Origin: Stenotrophomonas lacuserhaii | Lineage (GTDB): Bacteria > Pseudomonadota > Gammaproteobacteria > Xanthomonadales > Xanthomonadaceae | DNA length: 64,000 bases | Direction of reading: 5' to 3' | Assembly: GCF_014836545.1 (NCBI RefSeq) | Contig: NZ_JACSQS010000008.1 | Coordinates: 41,616 to 105,615, forward strand | Translations under genes and position numbers: made by a program | In this document: one piece after another, positions 1-8,957 of the stretch | Layout: each line of letters begins with the position of its first letter | Numbering within the stretch: position 1 is the first letter of the stretch | Notes under the pieces: model-generated | What the model was told of the DNA's origin: nothing | Database searches by the model: none | What the model saw: only the letters and a program-made list of their open reading frames with translations

Positions 1-78
1 CCCCCCCCGACTCACCGACCGGGTCACTCGCCCCTGCGATGACCCCATGCTCACGCCTGCGCTGGCATCGTGCCGGGC

Positions 79-837
79 ATGGCAAACGACCTCCCCCTTC
101 GTCCGCCACCGCCGTTGCTGGACGATGCCTGCGCATTGTTCCTCGACGTGGATGGCACCCTGATCGAGTTCGCCGACCGCCCCGATGCGGTCACCCTGCT
201 GCCTGAAGTGCGTGAGGCCATCGGCCGCATCAGCGACCGTCTGGAAGGCGCCGTGGCGCTGGTCAGCGGTCGCCCGCTGGAACAGCTCGATGCCCTCTTC
301 GCTCCCCTTCACCTGCCTGCCGCCGGCCTGCATGGCCACCAACTGCGTGACGCCGGCGGCGCGCTGCACGACAGCGCCGAGGACGAAAGCACCACCGAAT
401 GGCTGCATGCCCTGCACCAGCAGGCGATGCGCTTCGCCCACGGCCATCCTGGCGTGCTGGTCGAAGACAAAGGCCCCAGCATGGCCCTGCACTGGCGCGG
501 TGCGCCGCACGCCGCCAGCGACGTCCGCGCCTTCGCCAACCGCCACATCCGCGGCAATGCCGGCTATCGACTGCAGCCGGGCGACCACGTCGTCGAGTTC
601 GTCCCGGTCGGCAGCGACAAGGGACGCGCGGTCCGCCGGATGATGCAGTATCTGCCCTTCCGCGGTCGCCTGCCGGTGTTCATCGGCGATGATCTGACCG
701 ACGAACACGGCTTCGAAGCCTCCAACGGGCTGCATGGCTGGAGCGTGCTGGTCGGTGAACGCGAGCCCAGCGTGGCGGTCTTCCAGTTGTCGGACATACG
801 CAGCGTGCACGCATGGTTGCGTGAGAATGCGTGGTAG
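79..837 (+). CDS. otsB: Trehalose-6-phosphate phosphatase
   Basis: Removes phosphate from trehalose 6-phosphate, the second step of OtsAB trehalose synthesis in the cytoplasm. The HAD nucleophile motif LDVDGT lies near residues 22-27 and the magnesium-binding motif GDDLTDE is near the C-terminus, as expected for a HAD phosphatase of about 250 residues. ATG 79 is preferred; an in-frame GTG at 70 would add three residues, and neither has a strong Shine-Dalgarno sequence. It is the first gene of a trehalose operon with the GH15 gene and otsA. The TAG stop lies in a GTAG-led hairpin that may be a decayed SMAG repeat. Function is secure; the start is not. Confidence 0.93.
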   Translation: MANDLPLRPPPPLLDDACALFLDVDGTLIEFADRPDAVTLLPEVREAIGRISDRLEGAVALVSGRPLEQLDALFAPLHLPAAGLHGHQLRDAGGALHDSAEDESTTEWLHALHQQAMRFAHGHPGVLVEDKGPSMALHWRGAPHAASDVRAFANRHIRGNAGYRLQPGDHVVEFVPVGSDKGRAVRRMMQYLPFRGRLPVFIGDDLTDEHGFEASNGLHGWSVLVGEREPSVAVFQLSDIRSVHAWLRENAW

Positions 838-854
838 GCCGGCCCCCACGGCCG
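834..854 (+). repeat. Possible degenerate SMAG (GTAG) hairpin
   Basis: GTAG at 834-837 is followed by the inverted arms GGCCG (837-841) and CGGCC (849-853). The shape matches the clearer SMAG-type repeats elsewhere in the window, and the TAG of GTAG is the otsB stop codon. The arms are short, so this could be chance. Confidence 0.3.
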
Positions 855-873
855 CAGACGAGAAGCTTCGCCC

Positions 874-2655
874 ATGTCCCAACCTGATCTGAACCTCGGT
901 GTCGTCGGCAACGGCAGTTTCGGCGCGTTGATCGACCGCCAGGCGCGCGTTGTATGGAGCTGCCTGCCCACCTTCGACGGCGACCCCACCTTCTGCGCGC
1001 TGCTCAGTCCGAACCAGCAGGAAGGCGGCGATTTCGCCATCGAACTGGAGGACCTGGCCAGCACCGAGCAGGAATACCTCAGCAACACCGCGATCCTGCG
1101 CACCGTGCTGCGCGACAGCCACGGCGGCGCGCTGGAGATCATTGATTTCGCTCCACGCTGGCGCCAGAACGACCGCTTCTACCGCCCGGTCAGCCTGATC
1201 CGCCAAGTGCGCCCGATCGCCGGCAGCCCACGCATCCGCGTACTGGCGCGTCCGCTGGCCGACTGGGGCCAGCGCGTGCCCGACTCCACCTGGGGCAGCA
1301 ACCACGTGCGCTGGGTACTGCCCGACCACGTACTGCGCCTGACCACCGACGTGCCGATCCGCTTCGTGCGCGACGGCCTGCCGTTCGTGCTCAACCACCC
1401 GGTGCACCTGGTGCTGGGCGTGGATGAATCACTCAACCGCTCGCTGAGCGGCTACGTGCAGGAGTCCTTCCAGCGCACGCGCGATTACTGGCGCGAGTGG
1501 GTGCGCTACCTGTCCATCCCGCTGGAATGGCAGGAGGCGGTGATCCGCAGTGCGATCACCCTGAAGCTGTGCCAGTACGAAGACAGCGGCGCGATCATCG
1601 CGGCGATGACCACCTCCATCCCTGAGGCGCCGGGCAGCATCCGCAACTGGGATTACCGCTACTGCTGGCTGCGTGACGCGGCCTTCGTGGTGCGCTCGCT
1701 CAACCGCCTCGGCGCCACCCGCACGATGGAGCAGTTCCTCGGCTACATCTTCAACCTGGCCACCGCCGACGGCACCCTTCAGCCGCTGTACGGCATCGGC
1801 TTCGAGGCCACCCTGGACGAGCACGAGGTGCCCTCGTTGTCCGGCTATCGTGGCATGGGGCCGGTGCGCCGCGGCAACCTGGCCTGGGTGCAGCGCCAGC
1901 ACGATGTCTACGGCAGCGTGGTGCTGGCCTCCACCCAGCTGTTCTTCGACCGCCGCCTGCAGGACCCCGGCGACGCACACGCGTTCGCGCGGCTGGAGCC
2001 GCTGGGCGAGCAGGCCTACCTGCTGCACGACGTCCCCGATGCTGGTCTGTGGGAATTCCGCGGCCGCACCGAAGTACATACCTACACCGCCGCAATGTGC
2101 TGGGCCGCCTGTGACCGCCTGTGCAAGATCGCCGTACGCCTGAAGCTGGACGACCGCGCGTTCTACTGGCGCGAGCGCGCCGACACCATCCACCAGCGCA
2201 TCATGAAGGAGTCGTGGAACGAGGAGCTTGGCCATTTCACCGATGCCTTCGGTGGGCACCGCCTGGATGCTTCGCTGCTGCTGCTGGCCGACATCGGGTT
2301 CATCGAACCCATGGATGCGCGCTTCATCACCACGGTGGAGGCCATCGGCCGCGACCTCAAGCACGGCGACGCGCTGTACCGCTACGTCGCACCCGACGAC
2401 TTCGGCGAGCCGGAAACCAGCTTCACCATCTGCACCTTCTGGTACATCGACGCGCTGGCGGCGATCGGTCGCATGGAAGAAGCCCGCGCGATGTTCGAGG
2501 TGCTGCTGTCGCGGCGCAACCACCTGGGCCTGCTTTCGGAAGATCTTTCCTTCGAAAACGGCGAGGCCTGGGGCAACTTCCCGCAGACCTATTCGCACGT
2601 CGGCCTGATCACCGCCGCGATGCGTCTTTCGCGTTCCTGGCAGGAGGCTTCATGA
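874..2655 (+). CDS. Glycoside hydrolase family 15 protein (glucoamylase/trehalase-like)
   Basis: A 593-residue GH15 enzyme with the N-terminal glucoamylase-like beta-sandwich and the C-terminal alpha/alpha toroid. The catalytic acid region reads WEFRG near residue 393 (Glu394) and the second acidic site is ETSF near residue 514. Bacterial members of this branch hydrolyse alpha-glucosides, and some are trehalases. It has no signal peptide, so it should be cytoplasmic. It sits between otsB and otsA, and its stop overlaps the otsA start as ATGA, so translation is probably coupled. A role in trehalose turnover or in trimming related alpha-glucans is inferred from position; substrate specificity cannot be read from sequence. 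Confidence 0.88.
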   Translation: MSQPDLNLGVVGNGSFGALIDRQARVVWSCLPTFDGDPTFCALLSPNQQEGGDFAIELEDLASTEQEYLSNTAILRTVLRDSHGGALEIIDFAPRWRQNDRFYRPVSLIRQVRPIAGSPRIRVLARPLADWGQRVPDSTWGSNHVRWVLPDHVLRLTTDVPIRFVRDGLPFVLNHPVHLVLGVDESLNRSLSGYVQESFQRTRDYWREWVRYLSIPLEWQEAVIRSAITLKLCQYEDSGAIIAAMTTSIPEAPGSIRNWDYRYCWLRDAAFVVRSLNRLGATRTMEQFLGYIFNLATADGTLQPLYGIGFEATLDEHEVPSLSGYRGMGPVRRGNLAWVQRQHDVYGSVVLASTQLFFDRRLQDPGDAHAFARLEPLGEQAYLLHDVPDAGLWEFRGRTEVHTYTAAMCWAACDRLCKIAVRLKLDDRAFYWRERADTIHQRIMKESWNEELGHFTDAFGGHRLDASLLLLADIGFIEPMDARFITTVEAIGRDLKHGDALYRYVAPDDFGEPETSFTICTFWYIDALAAIGRMEEARAMFEVLLSRRNHLGLLSEDLSFENGEAWGNFPQTYSHVGLITAAMRLSRSWQEAS

Positions 2656-4016
2656 GTCGTCTGGTCGTCGTTTCCAACCGCGTCGCCATTCCCGGCGATA
2701 CCCGTCCGGGAGGCCTGGCAGTGGGCCTGCTGGCCGCGCTGAAGGAGCGCGGCGGCCTGTGGTTCGGCTGGAGCGGCAAGTCGGTGAAGGACAGCAGCGG
2801 TGCGCTGCATGAGCAGGTCGACGGCGATATCCGCTATGTCACCATGGACCTCAACAAGCGTGACGTGGACGGCTATTACAACGGCTTCGCCAACCGCACG
2901 TTGTGGCCACTGCTGCACTTCCGCCTGGACCTGGTGGACTACGATCGCGGCACCCGCGAAACCTACCACCGGGTCAACGAGCTGTTCGCCAGCAAGCTGG
3001 CGCCGCTGCTGCGCGAAGACGACATCGTCTGGATCCACGACTACCACCTGATCCCGCTGGCGGCGATGCTGCGCGAACGCGGCATCGGCTGCCGGATCGG
3101 CTTCTTCCTGCACGTCCCGCTGCCCTCGGCCGATCTGCTGCAGGCCATGCCCGACCACCTGCGACTGTTCTCCGCGCTGTACGCCTGCGATCTGGTCGGC
3201 TTCCAGACCCAGCGCGATGCGGACCGCTTCCAGACCTACCTGCGCTTGTTCGGCGGCGGCCGCGTGCTGGGTGATGGCAAGCTGGAGGCTCCGGACGGCC
3301 GTACTTTCCGCGCGGCTGCCTTCCCGATCGGCATCGACACCGAACGCATCGCCCAGCAGGCCAAAGCCGCAGCCAACAAGCCGGCGGTGAAGGATCTGCG
3401 CAACAGCCTGCGTGACCGCCAACTGGCGATCGGCGTGGACCGGCTGGATTACTCCAAGGGCCTGCCGGAGCGCTTCAAGGGCTTCGAGCGCTATCTGGAA
3501 CGGCATGCCGACCAGCATGGCAGCCTGACCTATCTGCAGATCGCCCCGGTATCGCGCGGCGACGTCACCGAATACCGCGACCTGCGCAGCCAGCTGGAGC
3601 AGATCGCCGGGCACATCAACGGCGGCCATGCGGCACCGGACTGGACACCGCTGCGTTACGTCAACCAGAACTTCACCCACGCCACGCTGACCGGCTTCTA
3701 CCGTGCCGCCGCCGTGGGCCTGGTGACACCGCTGCGTGACGGCATGAACCTGGTCGCCAAGGAATACGTAGCGTCGCAGGACCCGGACAACCCCGGCGTG
3801 CTGGTGCTGTCACTGCTGGCCGGTGCGGCCGATGAGATGAAGCAGGCGCTGCTGGTCAATCCGCACGACCTGGACGGCGTGGCCGATGCCATCGCCACCG
3901 CGGCCACCATGCCGCTCAAGCGCCGCCAGGAGCGCTGGAACGCGATGATGGACCACCTGCGCCGCTACGACATCAACCACTGGCGGCAGACCTTCCTGCA
4001 GTCCCTGGAGGCCTGA
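2652..4016 (+). CDS. otsA: Alpha,alpha-trehalose-phosphate synthase
   Basis: Joins UDP-glucose and glucose 6-phosphate to give trehalose 6-phosphate (glycosyltransferase family 20). The protein is 454 residues. It starts [10 protein letters not shown], followed by the GGLAVGL loop, then IHDYHL, and later [13 protein letters not shown], all hallmarks of OtsA. The ATG at 2652 is well placed behind AGGAGG and overlaps the GH15 stop codon. The frame stays open far upstream inside the GH15 gene, but that part is out-of-frame reading of GH15. Third gene of the trehalose operon, which makes the osmoprotectant trehalose. Confidence 0.95.
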   Translation: MSRLVVVSNRVAIPGDTRPGGLAVGLLAALKERGGLWFGWSGKSVKDSSGALHEQVDGDIRYVTMDLNKRDVDGYYNGFANRTLWPLLHFRLDLVDYDRGTRETYHRVNELFASKLAPLLREDDIVWIHDYHLIPLAAMLRERGIGCRIGFFLHVPLPSADLLQAMPDHLRLFSALYACDLVGFQTQRDADRFQTYLRLFGGGRVLGDGKLEAPDGRTFRAAAFPIGIDTERIAQQAKAAANKPAVKDLRNSLRDRQLAIGVDRLDYSKGLPERFKGFERYLERHADQHGSLTYLQIAPVSRGDVTEYRDLRSQLEQIAGHINGGHAAPDWTPLRYVNQNFTHATLTGFYRAAAVGLVTPLRDGMNLVAKEYVASQDPDNPGVLVLSLLAGAADEMKQALLVNPHDLDGVADAIATAATMPLKRRQERWNAMMDHLRRYDINHWRQTFLQSLEA

Positions 4017-4027
4017 CATCGCGGTCG

Positions 4028-4046
4028 CGCCGACGCATGGTCGGCG
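4028..4046. repeat. Intergenic palindrome between convergent otsA and pgeF
   Basis: Inverted arms CGCCGAC (4028-4034) and GTCGGCG (4040-4046) with a 5-nt loop lie just past otsA. There is no T-run, so it is probably a REP-like element and not an intrinsic terminator, though it could stop exonucleases at the ends of the two convergent messages. Confidence 0.45.
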
Positions 4047-4095
4047 AGCGCAGCGGGCCGTTGGCGGATACGCTCGGCCGAAACACATGCCGGCG

Positions 4096-4863
4096 CTACC
4101 CGATCCAGGCCAAGGTCGCCATGCGTCCGGTACGGCGGTCGCGGCGGTGCGAGAACAGGTCCGGGTCGGCCATCGTCGAGTACGTGCCGCCATGGACGTC
4201 AGCGGCACCCACCCCCGCCACCTGCAGGCGCATCCGCGCCAGCGCGTACAGGTCCACTTTCCAGTGGCCCGGACGCGTCACCACGAAGGCAGCCGCTGCG
4301 GCAGGGTCATGACCCACGAAGGCATGGTGGACCTCTTCGCCGATCTCATAATCGGACGGTCCGGCTGCCGGCCCCAGCCAGGCCAGCAGCCCGGACGGCG
4401 GTGTGTGCATCGCCGCCACGGTCGCTTCCAGCATGCCATCGGCCAGCCCACGCCAGCCCGCATGCGCGGCCCCCACCTCGCTGCCATCGCGTGCGGCCAG
4501 CACCACCGGCAGGCAGTCCGCGGTCAGGATCGCCAGCACCACACCGGGCACCGAGGTCACCGCGGCATCGGCCACCGGCTCACTCGCACCGGCCACCGGC
4601 GCTGCGTCGAACCGCAACACGGTGGTGCCATGTACCTGGCGCAGCCAATGCGCCGGCGAAGGCAAGGCCAGGCCGACGTGCAGCAGCGCGCGGTTGCGCT
4701 CCACGTGGGCCGGCTGGTCGCCATCGGCGGCATGCCGGTTGCCCAGGTTGAACTGGTCGAACGGCGGCAACGACACCCCCGCCCCATGCCGGCGCGTGGT
4801 CAGCGCGCGCACCCCGGCCGGGGCAGGCCACTGCGGCATCAGCAGGGGCAGCGCGCCGTCCAT
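4096..4863 (-). CDS. pgeF: Peptidoglycan editing factor PgeF (YfiH, laccase-domain family)
   Basis: Member of the YfiH/PgeF (Cu-oxidase_4) family, which corrects mis-incorporated amino acids in muropeptides in E. coli; members were earlier called polyphenol oxidases. The 255-residue protein carries the metal-binding triad of the family: QVHG (His78), TADC (Cys117) and HAGWRG (His134). Its start overlaps the last base of the rluD stop, so the two genes form a tightly packed operon, an arrangement common in gamma-proteobacteria. Confidence 0.92.
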   Translation of the reverse strand: MDGALPLLMPQWPAPAGVRALTTRRHGAGVSLPPFDQFNLGNRHAADGDQPAHVERNRALLHVGLALPSPAHWLRQVHGTTVLRFDAAPVAGASEPVADAAVTSVPGVVLAILTADCLPVVLAARDGSEVGAAHAGWRGLADGMLEATVAAMHTPPSGLLAWLGPAAGPSDYEIGEEVHHAFVGHDPAAAAAFVVTRPGHWKVDLYALARMRLQVAGVGAADVHGGTYSTMADPDLFSHRRDRRTGRMATLAWIG

Positions 4864-5858
4864 CAGCGGCGGTCGCGGCCGCGCTCGCGCTCGGCGAACA
4901 GCTCGCTGTCTTCGCGCAGGGCTTTCAACAGCTGCAGCATGTCGGCCGGCGCCGGCGCGGTGTTGCGCACCATCTCGCCGGTGATGGGGTGCACGAACTC
5001 CAGCGTTTCGGCATGCAGGGCCTGGCGCTTGAAGCCACGCAGCGCGGCGACCAGCTCATCGCTGGCGCCCTTGGGCAGCTTCAGCGCGCCGCCGTACAGC
5101 TGGTCCCCGACGATCGCGTGGCGCAGGTGCGCCATGTGCACGCGGATCTGGTGCGTACGGCCAGTTTCCAGCCGGCACTCAAGCGCCGTATGGGCACGGA
5201 AGCGCTCGCGCAGGCGGTAATGGGTGATCGCTTCCTTGCCGTCTTCGCGCACCCCCATCTTCAGGCGGTCGCGCGGATGGCGGTCGATCGGCGCATCCGC
5301 GGTACCGCCGGCCACCAGCGCACCGACCACCACCGCCAGGTACTGGCGATGCACCTGGCGTGCGGACAGCTGTTCCACCAGCGCGGTCTGTGCCTGGATG
5401 GTGCGGGCGATCACCATGACACCGCTGGTGTCCTTGTCCAGCCGGTGCACGATGCCCGCGCGCGGCAGCGCCGACACCGACGGATCGCGGAACAGCAGCG
5501 CGTTGACCAGGGTGCCGCTGGAATTGCCGGCGCCCGGGTGCACCACCAGGCCCACCGGCTTGTTGATCACCAGCAGGTGTTCGTCTTCGAACAGGACGTC
5601 CAGCGGGATGTCCTCCGGCTCGGCATGGGTCTGGGTTTCCAGCACCGCATTGAGCGTGGCGACCTCACCGCCGCGCACCGGGTCACGGCCGCGCACGGTC
5701 ACCCCGTCCAGCAGCACGTCGCCGGATTTGATCCACTCGGTCAGCTTGGAACGGGAGTATTCGGGGAACAGTTCGGCCAGCACCGCGTCGAAACGACGGC
5801 CGGCGGCGGTATCGGGGACAACGGCCTGGCGGGCCTGTTCAGCAGCAGATTCGGACAT
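4863..5858 (-). CDS. rluD: 23S rRNA pseudouridine(1911/1915/1917) synthase
   Basis: Converts three uridines in helix 69 of 23S rRNA to pseudouridine. An S4 RNA-binding domain lies at about residues 20-80 ([18 protein letters not shown]), followed by the RluA-type catalytic domain with HRLDKDTSG; the catalytic aspartate is Asp141. Length (331 residues) is normal. The gene is divergent from bamD and followed directly by pgeF, a conserved arrangement. The N-terminal 15 residues before the S4 domain are variable in this family. Confidence 0.95.
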   Translation of the reverse strand: MSESAAEQARQAVVPDTAAGRRFDAVLAELFPEYSRSKLTEWIKSGDVLLDGVTVRGRDPVRGGEVATLNAVLETQTHAEPEDIPLDVLFEDEHLLVINKPVGLVVHPGAGNSSGTLVNALLFRDPSVSALPRAGIVHRLDKDTSGVMVIARTIQAQTALVEQLSARQVHRQYLAVVVGALVAGGTADAPIDRHPRDRLKMGVREDGKEAITHYRLRERFRAHTALECRLETGRTHQIRVHMAHLRHAIVGDQLYGGALKLPKGASDELVAALRGFKRQALHAETLEFVHPITGEMVRNTAPAPADMLQLLKALREDSELFAERERGRDRR

Positions 5859-5972
5859 GGCGGCAACTTTTGGAGACGAAATTGGGGGTCCCGTGGACAG
5901 GTTTCAGTCGCGGGACAGGACACTAGGCTATCATCGACCCTTCGTATTCCAGCCGCGTCCCGCCTTGACACC

Positions 5973-6857
5973 ATGATCCGACGCTCTTCCCCGCTCTTTG
6001 CGCCCGTCCGCCTGACCGCCCTGCTGCTGGTCCTGGTGATCGCCGCCACTGGTTGCAACCGTGGCACCAAGGGGGACAACCCCGATGAAGGCCAGCCGGT
6101 CGAGACGTTGTACCAGAAGGCCCACGGCCTGATGGAAGGCGGCAACTGGAGCGGCGCGGAAACCAGCTTCCGCCGCCTGGTGGCCCAGTATCCGTACGGC
6201 CCGTACACCGAACAGGCGATGATCGAAACCGCCTACGCCCAGTTCAAGGCCGGCAAGCACGACGATGCGGTGTCCAGCATCGACCGCTTCATCCGGACCT
6301 ACCCTACCCATCGCAATGTGGCGTACATGTACTACCTGCGTGGCCTGTCCAACAGCAACCGCGATACGGTTTTCCTGCGCCGCGTATGGTCGCTGGACGC
6401 CAGCCGCCGCGACCTGTCCACGCCGCGCCAGGCCTATGCCGATTTCAACATCGTCATCGACCGCTACCCGAACAGCCGCTACGCCGAAGATGCGCGCCGC
6501 CGGATGACCGAACTGCGTGACGTGTTCGCCCAGCACGAGCTGGACAACGCGCTGTACTACCTGCGCCGGGAGGCGTGGCTGGCGGCCGCCGGCCGTGCCA
6601 ACTACCTGCTGGAAACCTACCCGCAGAGTGCCTACCAGTACGATGCGGTGGCGGTGCTGGCCGAGGCCTATACCCGCGCCGGCAATGAAACGCTGGCCGG
6701 TGACGCCCGCCGTGTGCTGGAGCTCAACGCCCCGGACCACCCGTGGCTGCAGAACGACTGGCCGAACTACCCGTGGATGATCCGCAAGCTCAACCCGTTC
6801 GCGGGTGAGAAGTCGGCCACGACTGGCATGCGCAATGCGACGATGAACCGCAAGTAA
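5973..6857 (+). CDS. bamD: Outer membrane protein assembly factor BamD (ComL)
   Basis: Essential lipoprotein of the BAM complex that inserts beta-barrel proteins into the outer membrane. The ATG at 5973 gives a 294-residue protein with a lipoprotein signal; the lipid-modified cysteine is Cys28 in AATGC. TPR-like repeats follow (LYQKAHGLMEGGNW, AQFKAGKHDDAV, then YPNSRYAEDARRRM). The frame is open far upstream, but that stretch is antisense to rluD. It is divergent from rluD and ends just before a strong terminator. Confidence 0.94.
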   Translation: MIRRSSPLFAPVRLTALLLVLVIAATGCNRGTKGDNPDEGQPVETLYQKAHGLMEGGNWSGAETSFRRLVAQYPYGPYTEQAMIETAYAQFKAGKHDDAVSSIDRFIRTYPTHRNVAYMYYLRGLSNSNRDTVFLRRVWSLDASRRDLSTPRQAYADFNIVIDRYPNSRYAEDARRRMTELRDVFAQHELDNALYYLRREAWLAAAGRANYLLETYPQSAYQYDAVAVLAEAYTRAGNETLAGDARRVLELNAPDHPWLQNDWPNYPWMIRKLNPFAGEKSATTGMRNATMNRK

Positions 6858-6884
6858 TCGCCTCACGCATCGCTGAAAAACTGA

Positions 6885-6915
6885 AAGCCCCGCAGTTCTG
6901 CTGCGGGGCTTTTTT
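6885..6915 (+). terminator. Intrinsic terminator after bamD
   Basis: Arms AAGCCCCGCAG (6885-6895) and CTGCGGGGCTT (6901-6911) form an 11-bp stem with a 5-nt loop, followed by a T-run. Because the stem begins with A residues on the other strand, it may also act for the convergent gene ending at 6943. Confidence 0.92.
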
Positions 6916-6942
6916 CTGTGGCGGGCCGCTCCGTTTCCGCAG

Positions 6943-7848
6943 TCAGTCGGTTGCTTCCGCGTTGCTGCTGCGCTGGGGGATACGTGCATTGATGTGGTCC
7001 ACCAACAGGCGTAGCACATGCCGCCGCTGGTGCGGGGTGAGCGGCACGGCAGGATCATCGGGGAAGTTCCGGCCCAGCCAGTTCGCCAGCTCGGCGCCAA
7101 GATCTTCCGGGTAATCCTCGGGCCGGGCGTTGATCGTCTCCTGTCCGATGGACCTCAGCAGCTCGCCCAGCTTGAGCCCCTCGTCTTTGGCAACCCAGTC
7201 GAAGCGATCCATCGTGGTGGCGCCCACCACTTCACCGCTGTCCTTTTCGCCCAGTACCTGCATCAGATCGGCCACGGTCAGCGGCGAGGTCAGTCCCTCC
7301 AGGCCCAGTCCAGTGCGGTCGACCAATTCGATCTCCAGCGCCAACATGGCATCCTGATACGTGCTCTTTCCGCTGAACTCGGCATGCACGTCCTTGCGCA
7401 GCTGGTCCAGCGAGCGATAGGTCGCCCTGGGCAACGCGCCGGGCTCGAAGGAAGCGGCAAGCCTCCTGCCCGCTTCTGGGATCACCTCCATCGCTGATCG
7501 CCTCAGTGCATCGACGCACCACACATCGTCACCGTCGGCGCAGGCATCGCCTGCCAGCTCGAGCAGGCACAACGCGGTCCTGCGCTGCTCCGGCAGGCCA
7601 CGAGACGAGATGCGATACAGGCAATTCTCGAATGCGACCTCCACGTCCGCCAAGCCGATGGGCGCATCCTGCAGCTGGCGGCCGGCACCGTTCGGCACCA
7701 TCCAGTGGGCGCCGTGGTTGCAGATATCGGCAATGGGCAGATGCATCAATCTGGAGTCGACTGAAGGCTGGCTGGCCCGCTGGGCGCTTCGGCCCTGCAG
7801 TCCGGCCATGGCGCCAAGGCCGGCGACGAACATCTCGGCAAGTCTCAT
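6943..7848 (-). CDS. Candidate NEL-domain (IpaH/SspH-like) E3 ubiquitin ligase, LRR-less
   Basis: 301 residues from the ATG at 7848, which follows AGGAG by 7 nt; an upstream in-frame start at 7869 has no such signal. No annotated function can be assigned with certainty. The middle of the protein has the spacing E-x-R-x13-C-x-D seen around the catalytic cysteine of SspH2-type NEL ligases (here EQR followed by CAD). About 70 residues on comes a segment resembling the NEL helix DEVEVYLAY (here YQDAMLALE, then a Leu-rich stretch and LTVADL). There are no leucine-rich repeats and no signal peptide. The similarity was judged by eye from recalled family sequences, so it is a hypothesis. It is followed 76 bp upstream by another orphan gene in the same direction. 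Confidence 0.4.
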   Translation of the reverse strand: MRLAEMFVAGLGAMAGLQGRSAQRASQPSVDSRLMHLPIADICNHGAHWMVPNGAGRQLQDAPIGLADVEVAFENCLYRISSRGLPEQRRTALCLLELAGDACADGDDVWCVDALRRSAMEVIPEAGRRLAASFEPGALPRATYRSLDQLRKDVHAEFSGKSTYQDAMLALEIELVDRTGLGLEGLTSPLTVADLMQVLGEKDSGEVVGATTMDRFDWVAKDEGLKLGELLRSIGQETINARPEDYPEDLGAELANWLGRNFPDDPAVPLTPHQRRHVLRLLVDHINARIPQRSSNAEATD

Positions 7849-7924
7849 CTGGTTGCTCCTGGGTTGCACATGCGTGCTGCTGGAAAGTGCAGGCTGCGCC
7901 GCTCAGGCGGCGCGCGCCTGGAAC

Positions 7925-8857
7925 TCAGATCCCGGTGCGCTCGGCGATCAGATCGACGACCTTCGCTTCGAAGGCCCTCTCTGCCGATGCGGACGCCTGG
8001 CCTGCATGGATGCGATGCTGCCCGACAAGGAAGGCGCGCTCGTCCTTCACGCGGTCAGACTGGTAATACAACGCGGCATTGGCGCGCCGCAGCTCCATGG
8101 TGGTCGGGGGAGCCAATATCTCTTCGCTGCACGCTTCCTGCAGGACCAGGTCCAGGTCCGCCCGGATGAACACTCCTGGCTGACCCAGCGCATCATTGTC
8201 CACGCGCTCGTCAACGTTGCAGTCCCTGATGATGCGGCCTGCGGCGTGTTTGATCCGATGCTGGACCGCAGGCAGCCCATTGGCGAGGCGGGCCGCATCC
8301 TCGATGTTCTGCGTTACCGGCGTGGGCTTCACCATCGTCACCGAAGCATGCATGCCACGCTCGACCAGGGCGACATACTGGCCGGCTTCGGAATCGAGGT
8401 CAGGCGCCTCACGCCCTACCTCGCGGAACTGATCCGGATCGAACGGGATCTCCATCGCACGATTGAACGCGATCTGTCCCATGCAGTGCGCCTCGGTAGC
8501 GGCCGGAACGATACCCGCCAGATGGCGCGTGCGCATGCACAGCGCTGCCTCGGCACCGATGTGGCGGCCTATCTGTTCCCATTGGTCACCCGCGGTCGAA
8601 GCGGATGCATCGGCAACACCCACCGGGCCGACCGGGCGCAGGCCGGCCAGCATCGCCGCCAGCAAGGTGAGGGCCCTTCCCGGCTCACGACATGCCGCCT
8701 TCAGGCACCGCAGCGCAAAGGACCCCGCGGCGTTGGACACCTGCATCAAACGGCCCGGCAGTGACCCGGCGTGGGGGGCTGGACAGCGCCGTCGCGCGGG
8801 GGCTGCGCTCATGGCGTTGACTGTCGCCTGCACGGGCAGGGTGGGATTCAGATTCAT
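7925..8857 (-). CDS. Hypothetical protein upstream of the NEL-like gene
   Basis: 310 residues from the ATG at 8857, 8 nt behind CAGGAG; the in-frame GTG at 8866 overlaps this ribosome binding site and is unlikely. The first 50 residues are rich in Pro, Ala, Ser and Arg. A hydrophobic stretch follows at about residues 58-80 (LTLLAAMLAGL), and the rest is soluble, charged and cysteine-containing. I do not recognise the family. A disordered polar N-terminus before a folded domain is seen in secreted effectors, and the downstream neighbour is NEL-like, so a paired secreted function is possible. That is inference only. Confidence 0.6.
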   Translation of the reverse strand: MNLNPTLPVQATVNAMSAAPARRRCPAPHAGSLPGRLMQVSNAAGSFALRCLKAACREPGRALTLLAAMLAGLRPVGPVGVADASASTAGDQWEQIGRHIGAEAALCMRTRHLAGIVPAATEAHCMGQIAFNRAMEIPFDPDQFREVGREAPDLDSEAGQYVALVERGMHASVTMVKPTPVTQNIEDAARLANGLPAVQHRIKHAAGRIIRDCNVDERVDNDALGQPGVFIRADLDLVLQEACSEEILAPPTTMELRRANAALYYQSDRVKDERAFLVGQHRIHAGQASASAERAFEAKVVDLIAERTGI

Positions 8858-8957
8858 GCAATGCACTCCTGCTGATCGGGGCTACCAAGATTGCCGCTAT
8901 CACAGTTGGCTGCATGCAGATTTCGCTCAGAGCACTGCTCTCAGGGGTTCGCGCCCT

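Noticed and set aside
1429..2598. Long open frame antisense to the GH15 gene
   Set aside because: High-GC shadow frame; product rich in Ala, Gly, Arg and Gln with no domain, opposite a clear GH15 gene.
2589..3680. Long open frame antisense to otsA
   Set aside because: Shadow of a conserved gene, no ribosome binding site, low-complexity product.
7610..8764. Frame antisense to the two orphan genes at 6943-8857
   Set aside because: The minus-strand genes have ribosome binding sites and protein-like composition; this frame does not.
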